Shown here piece after piece: positions 1 through 9,600 of a stretch of DNA of 46,304 bases. The notes under the pieces were generated by a model. It was not told where the DNA came from. It did not search any database and saw only the letters and a list, made by a program, of their open reading frames with translations. The stretch covers positions 1-46,304 of the forward strand of contig JASAMV010003629.1 in NCBI GenBank assembly GCA_030248065.1, read 5' to 3'. Each line of letters begins with the position of its first letter. Position 1 is the first letter of the stretch. Source of the stretch: Rhynchonema sp. JSB1_4. Its lineage: Eukaryota; Nematoda; Chromadorea; Monhysterida; Xyalidae. The translations under genes and the position numbers were made by a program.

Positions 1-200
1 TGTGACCTAAGAAGGGCGCTCGAAGGCGATGCAACGTATCGTCTGACCGCGCCGACAACACGCAGGTGCAATTACCTAGGTATATCATGTACAACTGTAG
101 TGACAGCAGTTTGGGCATTCGATGATGTGACCCAAGAAGGGCGCCCGAAGGCGATGCAACGCATCGCCTGAGTGCGCCAGAGCAACACTCAGATGCAGTT
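1..200. repeat. Tandem repeat, 125-bp unit, about 1.6 copies
   Basis: A block beginning TGTGACC at position 1 recurs at position 126. Both copies run through AAGAAGGGCGC, CGAAGGCGATGCAACG and a shared end at GTTACCT/ATTACCT. The offset is 125 bp with scattered substitutions. The first copy may continue to the left of the window. No coding content was recognised. Confidence 0.8.
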
Positions 201-560
201 ACCTCTATAGCAGCAAAACGGTTCGCTGCCGGCTACTACATTTGATGCTGGAGCAGCAAAACGTTTCACTTCGGCCTGATATTTGGCTGGAGATACCAAA
301 CCAGCAAAACATTTTGCTGCCAGTCACTATACTTGACTGAGGATGCTGCTGCAGCAAAACGTTTCGCTGCTGGTAACTACTATTTGACTGGGGCTTTTGC
401 AGGAGCAAAACATTTCGCTGTCGGCTGCTATATTTAACTGCAGATACCGCAGCAGCAAAGCGGTTTGCTGCCGGTTACTATATTTGACTGGGAATGTTGC
501 AGAAGCGGGAAAACGGTTCAGTTGCCGGCTTCTACAGGAGCAGGGCTCTTGGCTGTTGGC
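201..560. repeat. Minisatellite, about 50-bp unit, seven degenerate copies
   Basis: The word CAGCAAAACG (or a close variant) followed by TTTCGCTGC, a CTACTATATTTGACTGG stretch and a short spacer recurs at about 211, 254, 302, 352, 402, 453 and 503. Copies differ by substitutions and small indels, so the array is old or fast-evolving. Open frames across it on both strands result from the repeat. Confidence 0.8.
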
Positions 561-584
561 TAGTTTTATAGACGTGAAGGGAAG

Positions 585-1035
585 CGTGACATATTGCCCG
601 TTGGTCGGGGGACCAGCCTGTATATTTTTTGACGTTAATTGTCTACTAGCCTGTGCATTTCGTGCCGTTATTTGGTGGACTAACCAATCCAGGCTGTGTG
701 TTTAGTGATTAGGCATATTAGTCACGTCATGTGTCCCCCTCCCAGGGCATCGACGGCGACGTAACGTGTTGACGGAGATCCCGCCCCCCCCCCTTGCCCG
801 TTAGTTGGGGGACCAGCCTGTATATTTTTTGACGTTAATTGTCGGACTAGCCTGTGCATTTGGTGCCGTTAGTTGGTGGACTAACCAATCCAGGCCGTGT
901 GTTTAGTGATTAGGCATATTAGTCACGTCATGTGTTGAAACTCAAGGGCATCGACGGCGACGCATTTTGTGCGCTTAGTTGGTGGATTAACCTATCCAGC
1001 TCGTGTGTTTTGTGTTTAGAGATATTAGTCATGTC
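585..1035. repeat. Tandem repeat, about 200-bp unit, 2.3 copies
   Basis: Two nearly full copies (about 590-770 and 790-965) share the order GGGGACCAGCCTG, TTTTTTGACGTTAATTG, TTGGTGGACTAACCAATCC, GATTAGGCATATTAGTCACG and GGGCATCGACGGCGACG. A third, truncated and more divergent copy covers about 968-1035. No gene was recognised. Confidence 0.75.
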
Positions 1036-1422
1036 CTGTATTTGCGATGACGCACTACGCGTGACAACTTTGACGTGTTCGGTTGCTATACGCGTGTTAG
1101 CACTCTGATTTTTTTAGCTTTCACTTGTGATTGCCATGATCACCAAACTGACCCGGATTTGCCCGAACAATTTCCATTTCCAACAATTTCCCACTCAAGT
1201 GTCACGTGACTAAAGGCCCTTCGTTTGACGAAACACGAAACAAATTCTGCCACGCTGATTGGCTCTTACGTGCGCGCCAGCCAATCACCGCACGAGAATT
1301 TGTTTCGTGTTGCGTGAGAGAACGAAGTATAGTTGAGCCTTTAGGCAGATCCGATCACCAACTTCAAAACGGTCACTGAAAGTTCTCAACAAAACACCGA
1401 AGACCCAGAAAAATCCGCCGAC

Positions 1423-1573
1423 CTAAAAGAAGGCCAAACTGGTGCAGGTGTCTGGTAAAGCGTGAGCAGGTAGAGAAAGGGCAGCATGATCAACAGCCAC
1501 ATCTCTTTGCCAACGGTCGGGAAATATGGCGCTAGATTCTCGGTGATGAAGATCAGGTAGGCACAGCAGAAGC
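1423..1573 (-). pseudogene. Decayed inverted copy of an SLC36-like transporter exon
   Basis: Read on the minus strand, this repeats the transporter exon at 6647-6794, with the same acceptor (GTAGTGTTTCGCAG) and the same opening FCCAYLIFITENLAPYFP. Near its 3' end it has extra bases relative to the right-arm copy (TTTACCAGACACC versus TTTACAGACACC, then two more), which shift the frame before the donor. The plus-strand copy keeps the frame and joins correctly to its next exon. This copy is therefore a non-functional duplicate on the wrong strand for the gene. Confidence 0.8.
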
Positions 1574-1632
1574 CTGCGAAACACTACATAGGTTGGTTGG
1601 TACAGTGAATTTCTAATTTGGTTGCCTCATCT

Positions 1633-1835
1633 CAGGCGGCCTTCACAATGCATGCGGGTTGCGGGTTGGGGCCGAGGTAATGCGGGCCCGCAAAAATCGA
1701 ATCCGCACTAGGTTTCACAATGCAATGTGCGGGTTGCGGGCCAGAAGTTCTAATTGAAGCAAACCCGCAACCCGCAATTCCTTGCCCGCATGCGGGTGCA
1801 TTGTGAAACCAAAAAATGCGGGTTGCGGGCGAAGA
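1633..1835. mobile_element. Foldback-type repeat A: GCGGGTTGCGGG cluster
   Basis: This is a dense cluster of GCGGGTTGCGGG and its complement CCCGCAACCCGC, bounded by TTCACAATGCATGCGGG at the left and GCATTGTGAAACC at the right, with an internal TTTCACAATGCAATG. The TTCACAATGC word facing inwards at both ends suggests terminal inverted repeats of a non-autonomous element. No clear target-site duplication is visible. Confidence 0.55.
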
Positions 1836-2070
1836 GGAGTTTAGGAAACGTCACAATGAATAACATTCATGAGCTCTTCTTTGTCATTACTGACTTCGAA
1901 AAATCATGTACTGGTACTATTCAGGTACTGGTCGCACAAAAAGTTTACAAAAATTGGTCAAATTTTTTTCCCTGAATCGTGAAGCAGGAAAGTGACAGGG
2001 CAGTGACGTTGCGTTGCGCGATCGCACACAAGGCATGCAGTCTACAAAATGTTTCAGACCCGCGGCAACG

Positions 2071-2360
2071 TATAGGCAATCCATCGGCTCATGGCACTTT
2101 TTATACACAGCGCGCATGCAGCAGCACACGCCATTTTCTAAACAAGATGTGCACTTTGGGCGAATGCCATACTTTGATGGCCGACTTTTAAAATTACCTG
2201 GTTTTCATAAGGTGCTTGACATAACACATCTCTGCACTGTCGCAAAATTTGGGGATGTTTCAACGGATAGCTGTGGGAAAGTAGTATGCACTCATTGACG
2301 GCAGTAATTTAGCGTGCAGCCTGTGTGTGTGGAGTGCCATGAGCTGGCGGATTGCCTATA
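2071..2360. mobile_element. Tc1/mariner-like MITE T1 (TA target site)
   Basis: The ends are mirror images: TATAGGCAATCCATCGGCTC at the left and the complement of TATAGGCAATCCGCCAGCTC at the right, each followed inwards by ATGGCACT. TATA at both edges fits a TA target duplication. The element is about 290 bp with no transposase. Its inverted sibling lies at about 2676-2957, and both recur in the right arm. Confidence 0.65.
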
Positions 2361-2675
2361 GGTGCTCTTCTGGTATATTTTTCCGGGTGAAAATGTTTTG
2401 TGTGAGTCACAAATAGCACAGCGGTTAAGAATGACTGAACGTGAAAATCAGGAATGATTTGATGAATTCTTATGTAGTCATTGTGCGACCAATATCTACT
2501 ATTGAGTTTTAGTATCGTGTACTGATTTTAAAACGACCAACAAATACCGATTACATTGTCCTTGTCTGGAGACCACCGAAGTTTCAAGTGGTGATAAAAA
2601 TTTTCAAAACATGAGGAAGTATCAAACCTTGAAGCAAATTTCGTCTGTGCATTTCGCAAACATTTGCCGCTAACT

Positions 2676-2957
2676 GCAATCCGCCAGCTCATGGCACTCA
2701 ACACGCACAGGCTGCACGCTACATTACTGCCGTCAATGAATGCATCTATTCTCAGCAGTTATCCGTTGAAACATCCCTAAATTTTGCAACAGTGCAGAAA
2801 AGTGTCATGTCAAGCAGCTAATTAAAACCGAGTAAATTATAAAGCGGCCATCAAAGTATAACACTCGTTCAAAGTGTACATTTTGTTTAGAAAATGGCGT
2901 GTGCTGCTGGATGCGCTGTGTGTATAAAAAGTGCCACGAGCCGATGGACTGCCTATA
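2676..2957. mobile_element. Tc1/mariner-like MITE T2 (inverted sibling of T1)
   Basis: GCAATCCGCCAGCTCATGG marks the left edge and AGTGCCACGAGCCGATGG followed by GCCTATA the right edge. The interior is the reverse complement of T1 (AAAATGGCGTGTGCTGCTG; GGCCATCAAAGTAT). The left edge has lost the outer TATAG. Confidence 0.55.
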
Positions 2958-3185
2958 CATATAAACACGTGCACTCCGTTTTGGACACAATGGGATTGCA
3001 GATTTCTCGTTGTTTTCAGTTGTTTGGAAAGCTGAGCACGTCCCGCCCCGCCAAAAAAGCTTCTGAAGAAACCTGTACAAATTTAGCATGCAAATTGATT
3101 GCCACGCAAATAAAGTAAGCGTGTTATGCTTCGCACACTGTCATCTATCCAATTCTGCTACACCGAAAACACATGGCAGAGAGCG

Positions 3186-3312
3186 AAAAGCCAAAAAAAC
3201 CAAACAAAAAAAAACACGCACACACAGCAAACAACCACACAAAAAACAAAAAAAAGGCAAACAAGCCAAACAAAAACCAAACCACCAAAAAAGCCCAAAA
3301 AAAAAACACTAG
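3186..3312. repeat. A/C-rich low-complexity insertion
   Basis: Runs of CCAAAAAAAC and ACACACAC fill this stretch. It is missing from the matching position of the right arm (about 5060-5075), so it was inserted or expanded in the left arm, or lost from the right. Lys- and Phe-rich open frames here are artefacts of composition. Confidence 0.8.
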
Positions 3313-3410
3313 GTGCTCTCTGAGCAATGGGTCCACAAAAATCAACCACCCGAAGCATGCGCTGAGGACCCCAAACCCGCAAAAAAATAGGAACACGCCC
3401 TAACCGAGAA

Positions 3411-4944
3411 AATGCCGGTCTCCGGTGCTCTCCATTCTAGCCGGGGACCCGCAAACCCGCTACCCAACAACAAACACCCAAACCACCACTGCTGCTCAGG
3501 TGTCTGACGCACACTCTGCGGTGCGGTTGCGTGCCGTGAGCTCTGTCCTCGCAATCACGCTCGCACCCGCTTTCGTTTCTGCATCCCTTCACAACGCACA
3601 GTAGCCACGGCCACGTCGTCGACCGTGCCGCCGCCATCTGGCCTCGCACTCTTCTGCGCGCACCCATCACTACCGCAACCCGCATCCATTGTGCCACGCA
3701 AACGCCGCCTATTCCATTTTTGCGATGCAGACGGAGACTGCCGTCGATCGATGACGCAGCCCCCTCGCACTAACACGCCACTAGATGGACACAATACCAA
3801 GTTCAGAGCGCACCCAGTCGGTGCATGTTGGGGATATACCCTCCCAGATGGAAAACAAGTTGTTGCGATATGCATAAACCTCCTTGGTCGTGCGGTGTTT
3901 GTGTTTCGGCGGTCACGTGGTTAGTGCAGTCACACCATGACCAGATGCACCAACCGTCTGTGAAAACACGTCGAAACGGGCAACCAAGAAACCCAAAATA
4001 ATTGGCATAGATCGATTTATAGCTGGTTGGTGTCATGGTGGTGATCTATTCTCGCTTGGTCAACATGTTTATATCGTATACGGGGGTGTTGCGCGAAGTT
4101 TGTTCGGTTGTGGATTGATTGGGATTCGATCTTGTATTTGTTCATTCCCACTGTTTCCCTTATGCCAGTGGGGAAACATTTCTTGTTTGCCCGTCCGTTT
4201 TTGGAAGTAGCAATGAAACTAGCGGACATTCAAGGAGCACGTTGCTTCCCAATCCACACGTCAGTGGACAAAAAAGACGGCTGTCAGAATTGGACCGGTT
4301 AATTTGATTTGTTGTTGCTTCGGTTGGCCAAACGCGAGCGTTATTCAGTTTCCGCTACATGATGCCCGTTCCATTTCAGGTTTCTACGCAATTGGCATGC
4401 GCGGCAAAGTGATGGCGATGTTTCAATCATCATATCCCAAATTGGTAAGCTCCTTCATGGCTGTACCGCTGAAGTTTGTCCACACGTTCACGCTTGCGCT
4501 GCTTCCATTTCTGGTATCGTAACTTTCTATAGTAAGTTTCTAATTTCGTGGCCTCATGCATTCTTACAGACGCAGAAAAACTGCCGTTCGAAGTCGAGGC
4601 AGGCAACAAGCTCAACACAATCAACAAGCCACGCAGCTGACACACACAGCTTGTGTGACTGAAACATTCGAAACGCACGCGAGCCAGCTGCGTGGCTTGT
4701 TGACTGTGTTGAGCTTGTTGCCTGCTTCGACTTCGAACGGCAGTTCCGCTGCATCTGCAAAACTGCATTATGCGGCCTTCACAATGCATGCGGATTGTTC
4801 ACAATCCACATCGGCCCGCAACCCGCACTGTGCATTGTGAAGACAAAAGAAATGCGGGTCGAGGATTGCGGGCCGAGCCCGGCCCGCAACCCGCACGCAG
4901 AGTGTCCTTCACATAGCAGCGTGCGGGTTGCGGGTTGCGGGCCA
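3411..4944. other. Spacer of inverted duplication 1
   Basis: This unique sequence lies between the two arms. The first 500 bases are GC-rich and the middle (about 3930-4550) is mixed. I looked for the missing N-terminal exons of the SLC36-like transporter here and found no convincing match. The second half holds a strong hairpin (4567-4758) and repeat A sequence (4771-4965). Confidence 0.5.
4567..4758. repeat. Long hairpin, about 73-bp arms, 45-bp loop
   Basis: Arms 4567-4639 and 4685-4758 are complementary with few mismatches. The shared core reads CTGCCGTTCGAAGTCG, GCAGGCAACAAGCTCAACAC and CAACAAGCCACGCAGCTG in the left arm. A palindrome this long and clean suggests a small foldback transposon. 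No target duplication was found. Confidence 0.75.
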
Positions 4945-4965
4945 AATCGGCCCGCAACCCGCATT
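4771..4965. mobile_element. Foldback-type repeat A, second cluster
   Basis: CCTTCACAATGCATGCGG opens the block, a TGCATTGTGAAG lies inside, and CCCGCAACCCGC alternates with GCGGGTTGCGGG through to about 4960. The organisation matches 1633-1835 but the copies are fragmentary and partly overlap the start of the right arm. Confidence 0.5.
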
Positions 4966-5266
4966 TTCTCGATTAGAACTGATCCTATTTTTTTGCGGGT
5001 TTGGGTCCTCAGCGCATGCTCGGGTGGTTGATTTTTGTTGACCCATTGCTCAGAGAGCACAAGTTTTCGCTCTCTATGTGTTTTCGATGTTGCAGAATTC
5101 CAAGAACAGTGTGCATAACACGCTTATCTTTATTCGCGCAATCAATTTGCATGCTAAATTTGTACAGGTTTCTTCAGAAGCTTTCGTGCTCAGCTTTCCA
5201 AACAACTGAAAACAACGAGAATCTGCAATCCCATTGTGTCCAAAACGGAGTGCACGTGTTTATATG

Positions 5267-5549
5267 TATAGGCAATCCATCGGCTCATGGCACTTTTTAT
5301 ACACACAGCGCATCCAGCAGCACACGCCATTTTCTAAACAAAATGTACACTTTGAACGAGTGTTATACTTTGATGGCCGCTTTATAATTTACTCGGTTTT
5401 AATTAGCTGCTTGACATGACACTTTTCTGCACTGTTGCAAAATTTAGGGATGTTTCAACGGATAACTGCTGAGAATAGATGCATTCATTGACGGCAGTAA
5501 TGTAGCGTGCAGCCTGTGCGTGTTGAGTGCCATGAGCTGGCGGATTGCA
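5267..5549. mobile_element. Tc1/mariner-like MITE, mirror of T2
   Basis: TATAGGCAATCCATCGGCTC opens the element and GAGCTGGCGGATTGC closes it. It is the inverted-arm copy of the element at 2676-2957 and was duplicated with the arm. Confidence 0.55.
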
Positions 5550-5861
5550 GTTAGCGGCAAATGTTTGCGAAATGCACAGACGAAATTTGCTTCAAGGTTT
5601 GATACTTCCTCATGTTTTGAAAATTTTTATCACCACTTGAAACTTCGGTGGTCTCCAGACAAGGACAATGTAATCGGTATTTGTTGGTCGTTTTAAAATC
5701 AGTACACGATACTAAAACTCAATAGTAGATATTGGTCGCACAATGACTACATAAGAATTCATCAAATCATTCCTGATTTTCACGTTCAGTCATTCTTAAC
5801 CGCTGTGCTATTTGTGACTCACACAAAACATTTTCACCGGAAAATATACCAGAAGAGCACC

Positions 5862-6150
5862 TATAGGCAATCCGCCAGCTCATGGCACTCCACACACACA
5901 GGCTGCACGCTAAATTACTGCCGTCAATGAGTGCATCTACTTTTCCACAGCTATCCGTTGAAACATCCCCAAATTTTGCGACAGTGCAGAGATGTGTTAT
6001 GTCAAGCACCTTATGAAAGCCAGGTAATTTTAAAAGTCGGCCATCAAAGTATGGCACTCGCCCAAAGTGCACATCTTGTTTAGAAAATGGCGTGTGCTGC
6101 TGCATGCGCGCTGTGTATAAAAAGTGCCATGAGCCGATGGATTGCCTATA
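5862..6150. mobile_element. Tc1/mariner-like MITE, mirror of T1
   Basis: It begins TATAGGCAATCCGCCAGCTC and ends at GGATTGCCTATA. It is the inverted-arm copy of the element at 2071-2360. Confidence 0.6.
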
Positions 6151-6384
6151 CATTGCCGCGGGTCTGAAACATTTTGTAGACTGCATGCCTTGTGTGCGAT
6201 CGCGCAACGCAACGTCACTGCCCTGTCACTTTCCTGCTTCACGATTCAGGAAAAAAATTTGACCACTTTTTGTAAACTTTTTGTGCGACCAGTACCTGAA
6301 TAGTACCAGTACATGTTTTTCGAAGTCAGTAATGACAAAGAAGAGCTCATGAATGTTATTCATTGTGACGTTTCCTAAACTCCT

Positions 6385-6590
6385 CTTCGCCCGCAACCCG
6401 CATTTTTTGGTTTCACAATGCACCCGCATGCGGGCAAGGAACTGCGGGTTGCGGGTTTGCTTCAATTAGAACTTCTGGCCCGCAACCCGCACATTGCATT
6501 GTGAAACCTAGTGCGGATTCAATTTTTGCGGGCCCGCATTACCTCGGCCCCCAACCCGCAACCCGCATGCATTGTGAAGGCCGCCTGAGA
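6385..6590. mobile_element. Foldback-type repeat A, right-arm copy
   Basis: This is the mirror of 1633-1835: CCCGCAACCCGC and GCGGGTTGCGGG words flanked by TTTCACAATGCACCCGC and CATGCATTGTGAAGG. It lies just upstream of the transporter exon at 6647. Confidence 0.5.
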
Positions 6591-6646
6591 TGAGGCAACC
6601 AAATTAGAAATTCACTATACCAACCAACCTATGTAGTGTTTCGCAG

Positions 6647-9600
6647 GCTTCTGCTGTGCCTACCTGATCTTCATCACCGAGAATCTAGCGCCATATTTCC
6701 CGACCGTTGGCAAAGAACTGTGGCTGTTGATCATGCTGCCCTTTCTCTACCTGCTCACGCTTTACAGACACCTGCACAAGTTGGCCTTCTTTAGGTCGGC
6801 GGATTTTTCTGGGTCTTCGGTGTTTTGTTGAGAACTTTCAGTGACCGTATTGAAGTTGGTGATCGGATCTGCCTAAAGGCTCAACTATACTTCGTTCTCT
6901 CACGCAACACGAAACAAATTCTCGTGCGGTGATTGGCTGGCGCGCACGTAAGAGCCAATCAGCGTGGGAAAATTTGTTTCGTGTTGCGTCAGAGAACGAA
7001 GGCCTTTAGTCACGTGACACTTGAGTGGGAAATTGTTGGAAACTTGGAAATTGTTCGGGCAAATCCGGGTCAGTTTGGTGATCATGGCAATCACAAGTGA
7101 AAGCTAAAAAAATCAGAGTGCTAACACGTATGAGTTAATCTCGAAATTATTCACAAAAATAGTCACAGTCACGTGGAGGCAGATGCGATCCGTTCACCGA
7201 GCTTGATCCCGTTGGCTCTTGCTTTTTAAGAAAATTGTAAACTTTTGCCAGAAGTTTCAGTTTGTTCGCTCAATTGTCGAATCTGTTTGCGTTCGCTGTC
7301 GTTTTCTGGTTCGACTTCGATCACATTGCACACGCCAAAGCCAGGTTCGTCGGCTAATAGTGCCACTTTGCGATTAATGGCATGCCGCCGCATGCGTGAC
7401 TGGCGACCCTCAACTTCAGCCGTGTGTGTGTGACTTGGTATTCAATAGATAGAAGTGTAGAACGTTGAATTAGGGTTCGGATGACTTTCGGGATTTGACC
7501 TATCTTGGATCTGTAATTCTCTGTGTCTGTGTTATGTGTTTATCTGCAAGTCGGAGCGGTTGAAGCTAAAAATACCTTACTTGCAGGGTTGGGCAAAAAA
7601 AAATTTTTTTTTTTTTAAAAAAAATTTTTCTTTTTTTTTTAAAAAAAAAGGTTTTTGAAAAAAATTTTTTTTTAAAAAAAAATTTTTTTTTTAAAATTTT
7701 CGGGGGAACAAAATGTTCTAAAACGTCCAAAAATGGCCTTTTTGGGGGTTATTTTTTGTCATTTTTTCTCAAGGGTCGAAAAATTTTCTTCACAAAATCA
7801 CCTTTGGGGCATGTATTTGGTACCTAAGATACCCCAAATGATGTAATAATACCTTCCCGTGATACATGGGACACAGTATGCACGTGCCTACATGGTACTT
7901 CGATGTCATACCCCATCAGGTCGGTCATATACGACTGATTCAGCTACCCGACAAGTATTTCTGCAGCTAATATTCTCAATTCTGTGTGGTTTATGAGTGA
8001 ATCTTGCTTATTCGGGCACAAACTGTTGTGTCCGATACCACAGAGCAGCAATCATCGGTCCATATCAAGCACAGACTGTTGGATCTCACCTAAATCACGT
8101 GGGGTGATATTTTTGAAACGGTGTAAAGGTCAGTTGGGTGTAAAGGTCGGTCGAAAGCTCGGTGTGAGAAAGTTCAGTGTAAGCTCGGCGTAAGCTTGAA
8201 ACATTGCACGCTGGGCAAGCAGCAGACGCGCGTTTCTAAACGAATGGTCAACTTTGACAGTCTGCTGTGCTAATGTAGATCGTTTGTTTGCAATCTAGTT
8301 CATTTAAGCTGGTTGCAGAAACGTTTTAAAGGAATATTTTTAAGTTGCCTGACATTCCGCCGTGAGGCTATTGAGAAATTGAACATTCACTGACGGCGGT
8401 ACCAAAAAAATTGATGCCGCTAACTGATCGCAGCACGAATTCAAAACGGCTCCATAAAAGGTCACGAAATTTATAAATATCGTTTAAAAACGCTTGTGCA
8501 ACCAGCCTAAACAAACAATATTGCAAACAGACGATTTACACTTGCACAGCAGACTGTCAAAGTTAACCTTTCGTTTAGAAACGCGCGTCTGCTGCTGGCT
8601 CAGCGTGCACTGTTTGAAGCTTACACTGAACTTTTTCACACCGAGCTTTCCACCGACCCTTACACCCAACTGACCTTTACACCGTTTCAAAAATATCACC
8701 CGTAAACACCCTTGATAACTGATGCAAACCAAGTCACAAAAGTGACTTGTCAATTAAAGTTGCATTTTTTCGCGATTTTGCGCGTTTTTTAGGCAAATTT
8801 GGCAAAATTTCCCCGTATCTCAGACTTTTTAAAAAAAAAATTTTTTTTTTTAAAAAAAATTTTTTTTTAAAAAAAAAACTTGTTTAAAAAAAAAATTTTT
8901 TTTTCCAACCCTGCTTACTTGAGTGTTACTTTCGTACCTGGTTCTTCCCGCAACATTATGTAATCCTGTTTCTCTCAAAAAACGTTCTGGCCCAAATTAA
9001 TCTGTTGATGTGTGTATTTGTCGCCCTCGCTAACATTCCAAAGTGCTGGATTGCACATGCACAACGCAAAACATTGGTGTGCACGCATAAATCCCACTGT
9101 TTCTCCAATATTGCTGCAATTACAATACACAATTGTTTGCAGAACGCACCTGGTCAATATGGGCGTTCCCATTCTTCTTCTCCGTCGCCATCTATTGCTA
9201 CGAAGGGGCTGGCATGATACTCTCGTTAGAATATTCACTGGCCAAACCGCACAGGCATCTCTTCGAACAGTTCGGTTTCGGGTTTTGGCTGCTGTCTTGT
9301 GTTTTTTTGGTTGTCTTTGATTGAAAGTTTATGTGACGACCAATCGATTTAGTATTCAAACAATTCGCCATAAAATTTCAATTTTTCTCAATTGCTAGCA
9401 ATTCAATCCATAGGGTTTCTAATTCTAGCAGACTAAATTTTGGGCCACGGCGCTTAAAAATGTTACGCCTGGCATTTGGAATTTAGTATAGGACTCGGTG
9501 ACGCCTGAAAAAATCGGGGATTTTGGTGATCGATGCATCTGGATTTCATTTGAATTAAAAACCATGATCATCATAGTTATCTGCAGATATTTCCTGTCCG

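Larger units (their letters stand above)
1093..3410. repeat. Inverted duplication 1, left arm
   Basis: This segment is the reverse complement of 4945-7128; paired coordinates sum to about 8221. The outer junction is sharp: GTGTTAGCACTCTGATTT at the left pairs with its complement ending at 7128. The left arm carries about 145 bp of extra A/C-rich low-complexity sequence (about 3186-3312), absent from the right arm. It also carries a decayed copy of a transporter exon and two Tc1-like short elements. Because a host exon lies in both arms, this is better read as a segmental inverted duplication than as a transposon with long terminal repeats. Confidence 0.85.
4945..7128. repeat. Inverted duplication 1, right arm
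   Basis: This is the reverse complement of 1093-3410. It contains the intact transporter exon (6647-6794), so it is probably the original orientation. The outer junction is at CTAACACG (7121-7128). The arms differ by scattered substitutions and small indels, so the duplication is not brand new. Confidence 0.85.

Noticed and set aside
201..560. Possible CRISPR-like array
   Set aside because: Units are contiguous degenerate tandem copies with no unique spacers, and the sequence is eukaryotic.
3145..3403. Lys-rich and Phe-rich frames
   Set aside because: They come from an A/C-rich low-complexity stretch present in only one arm of the inverted duplication.
3411..4560. N-terminal exons of the SLC36-like transporter
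   Set aside because: Open frames exist, but none shows the family's N-terminal helix motifs or convincing splice phase.
1093..7128. Single transposon with 2-kb terminal inverted repeats
   Set aside because: Both arms carry a host transporter exon and independent MITEs, and no target duplication flanks the structure.
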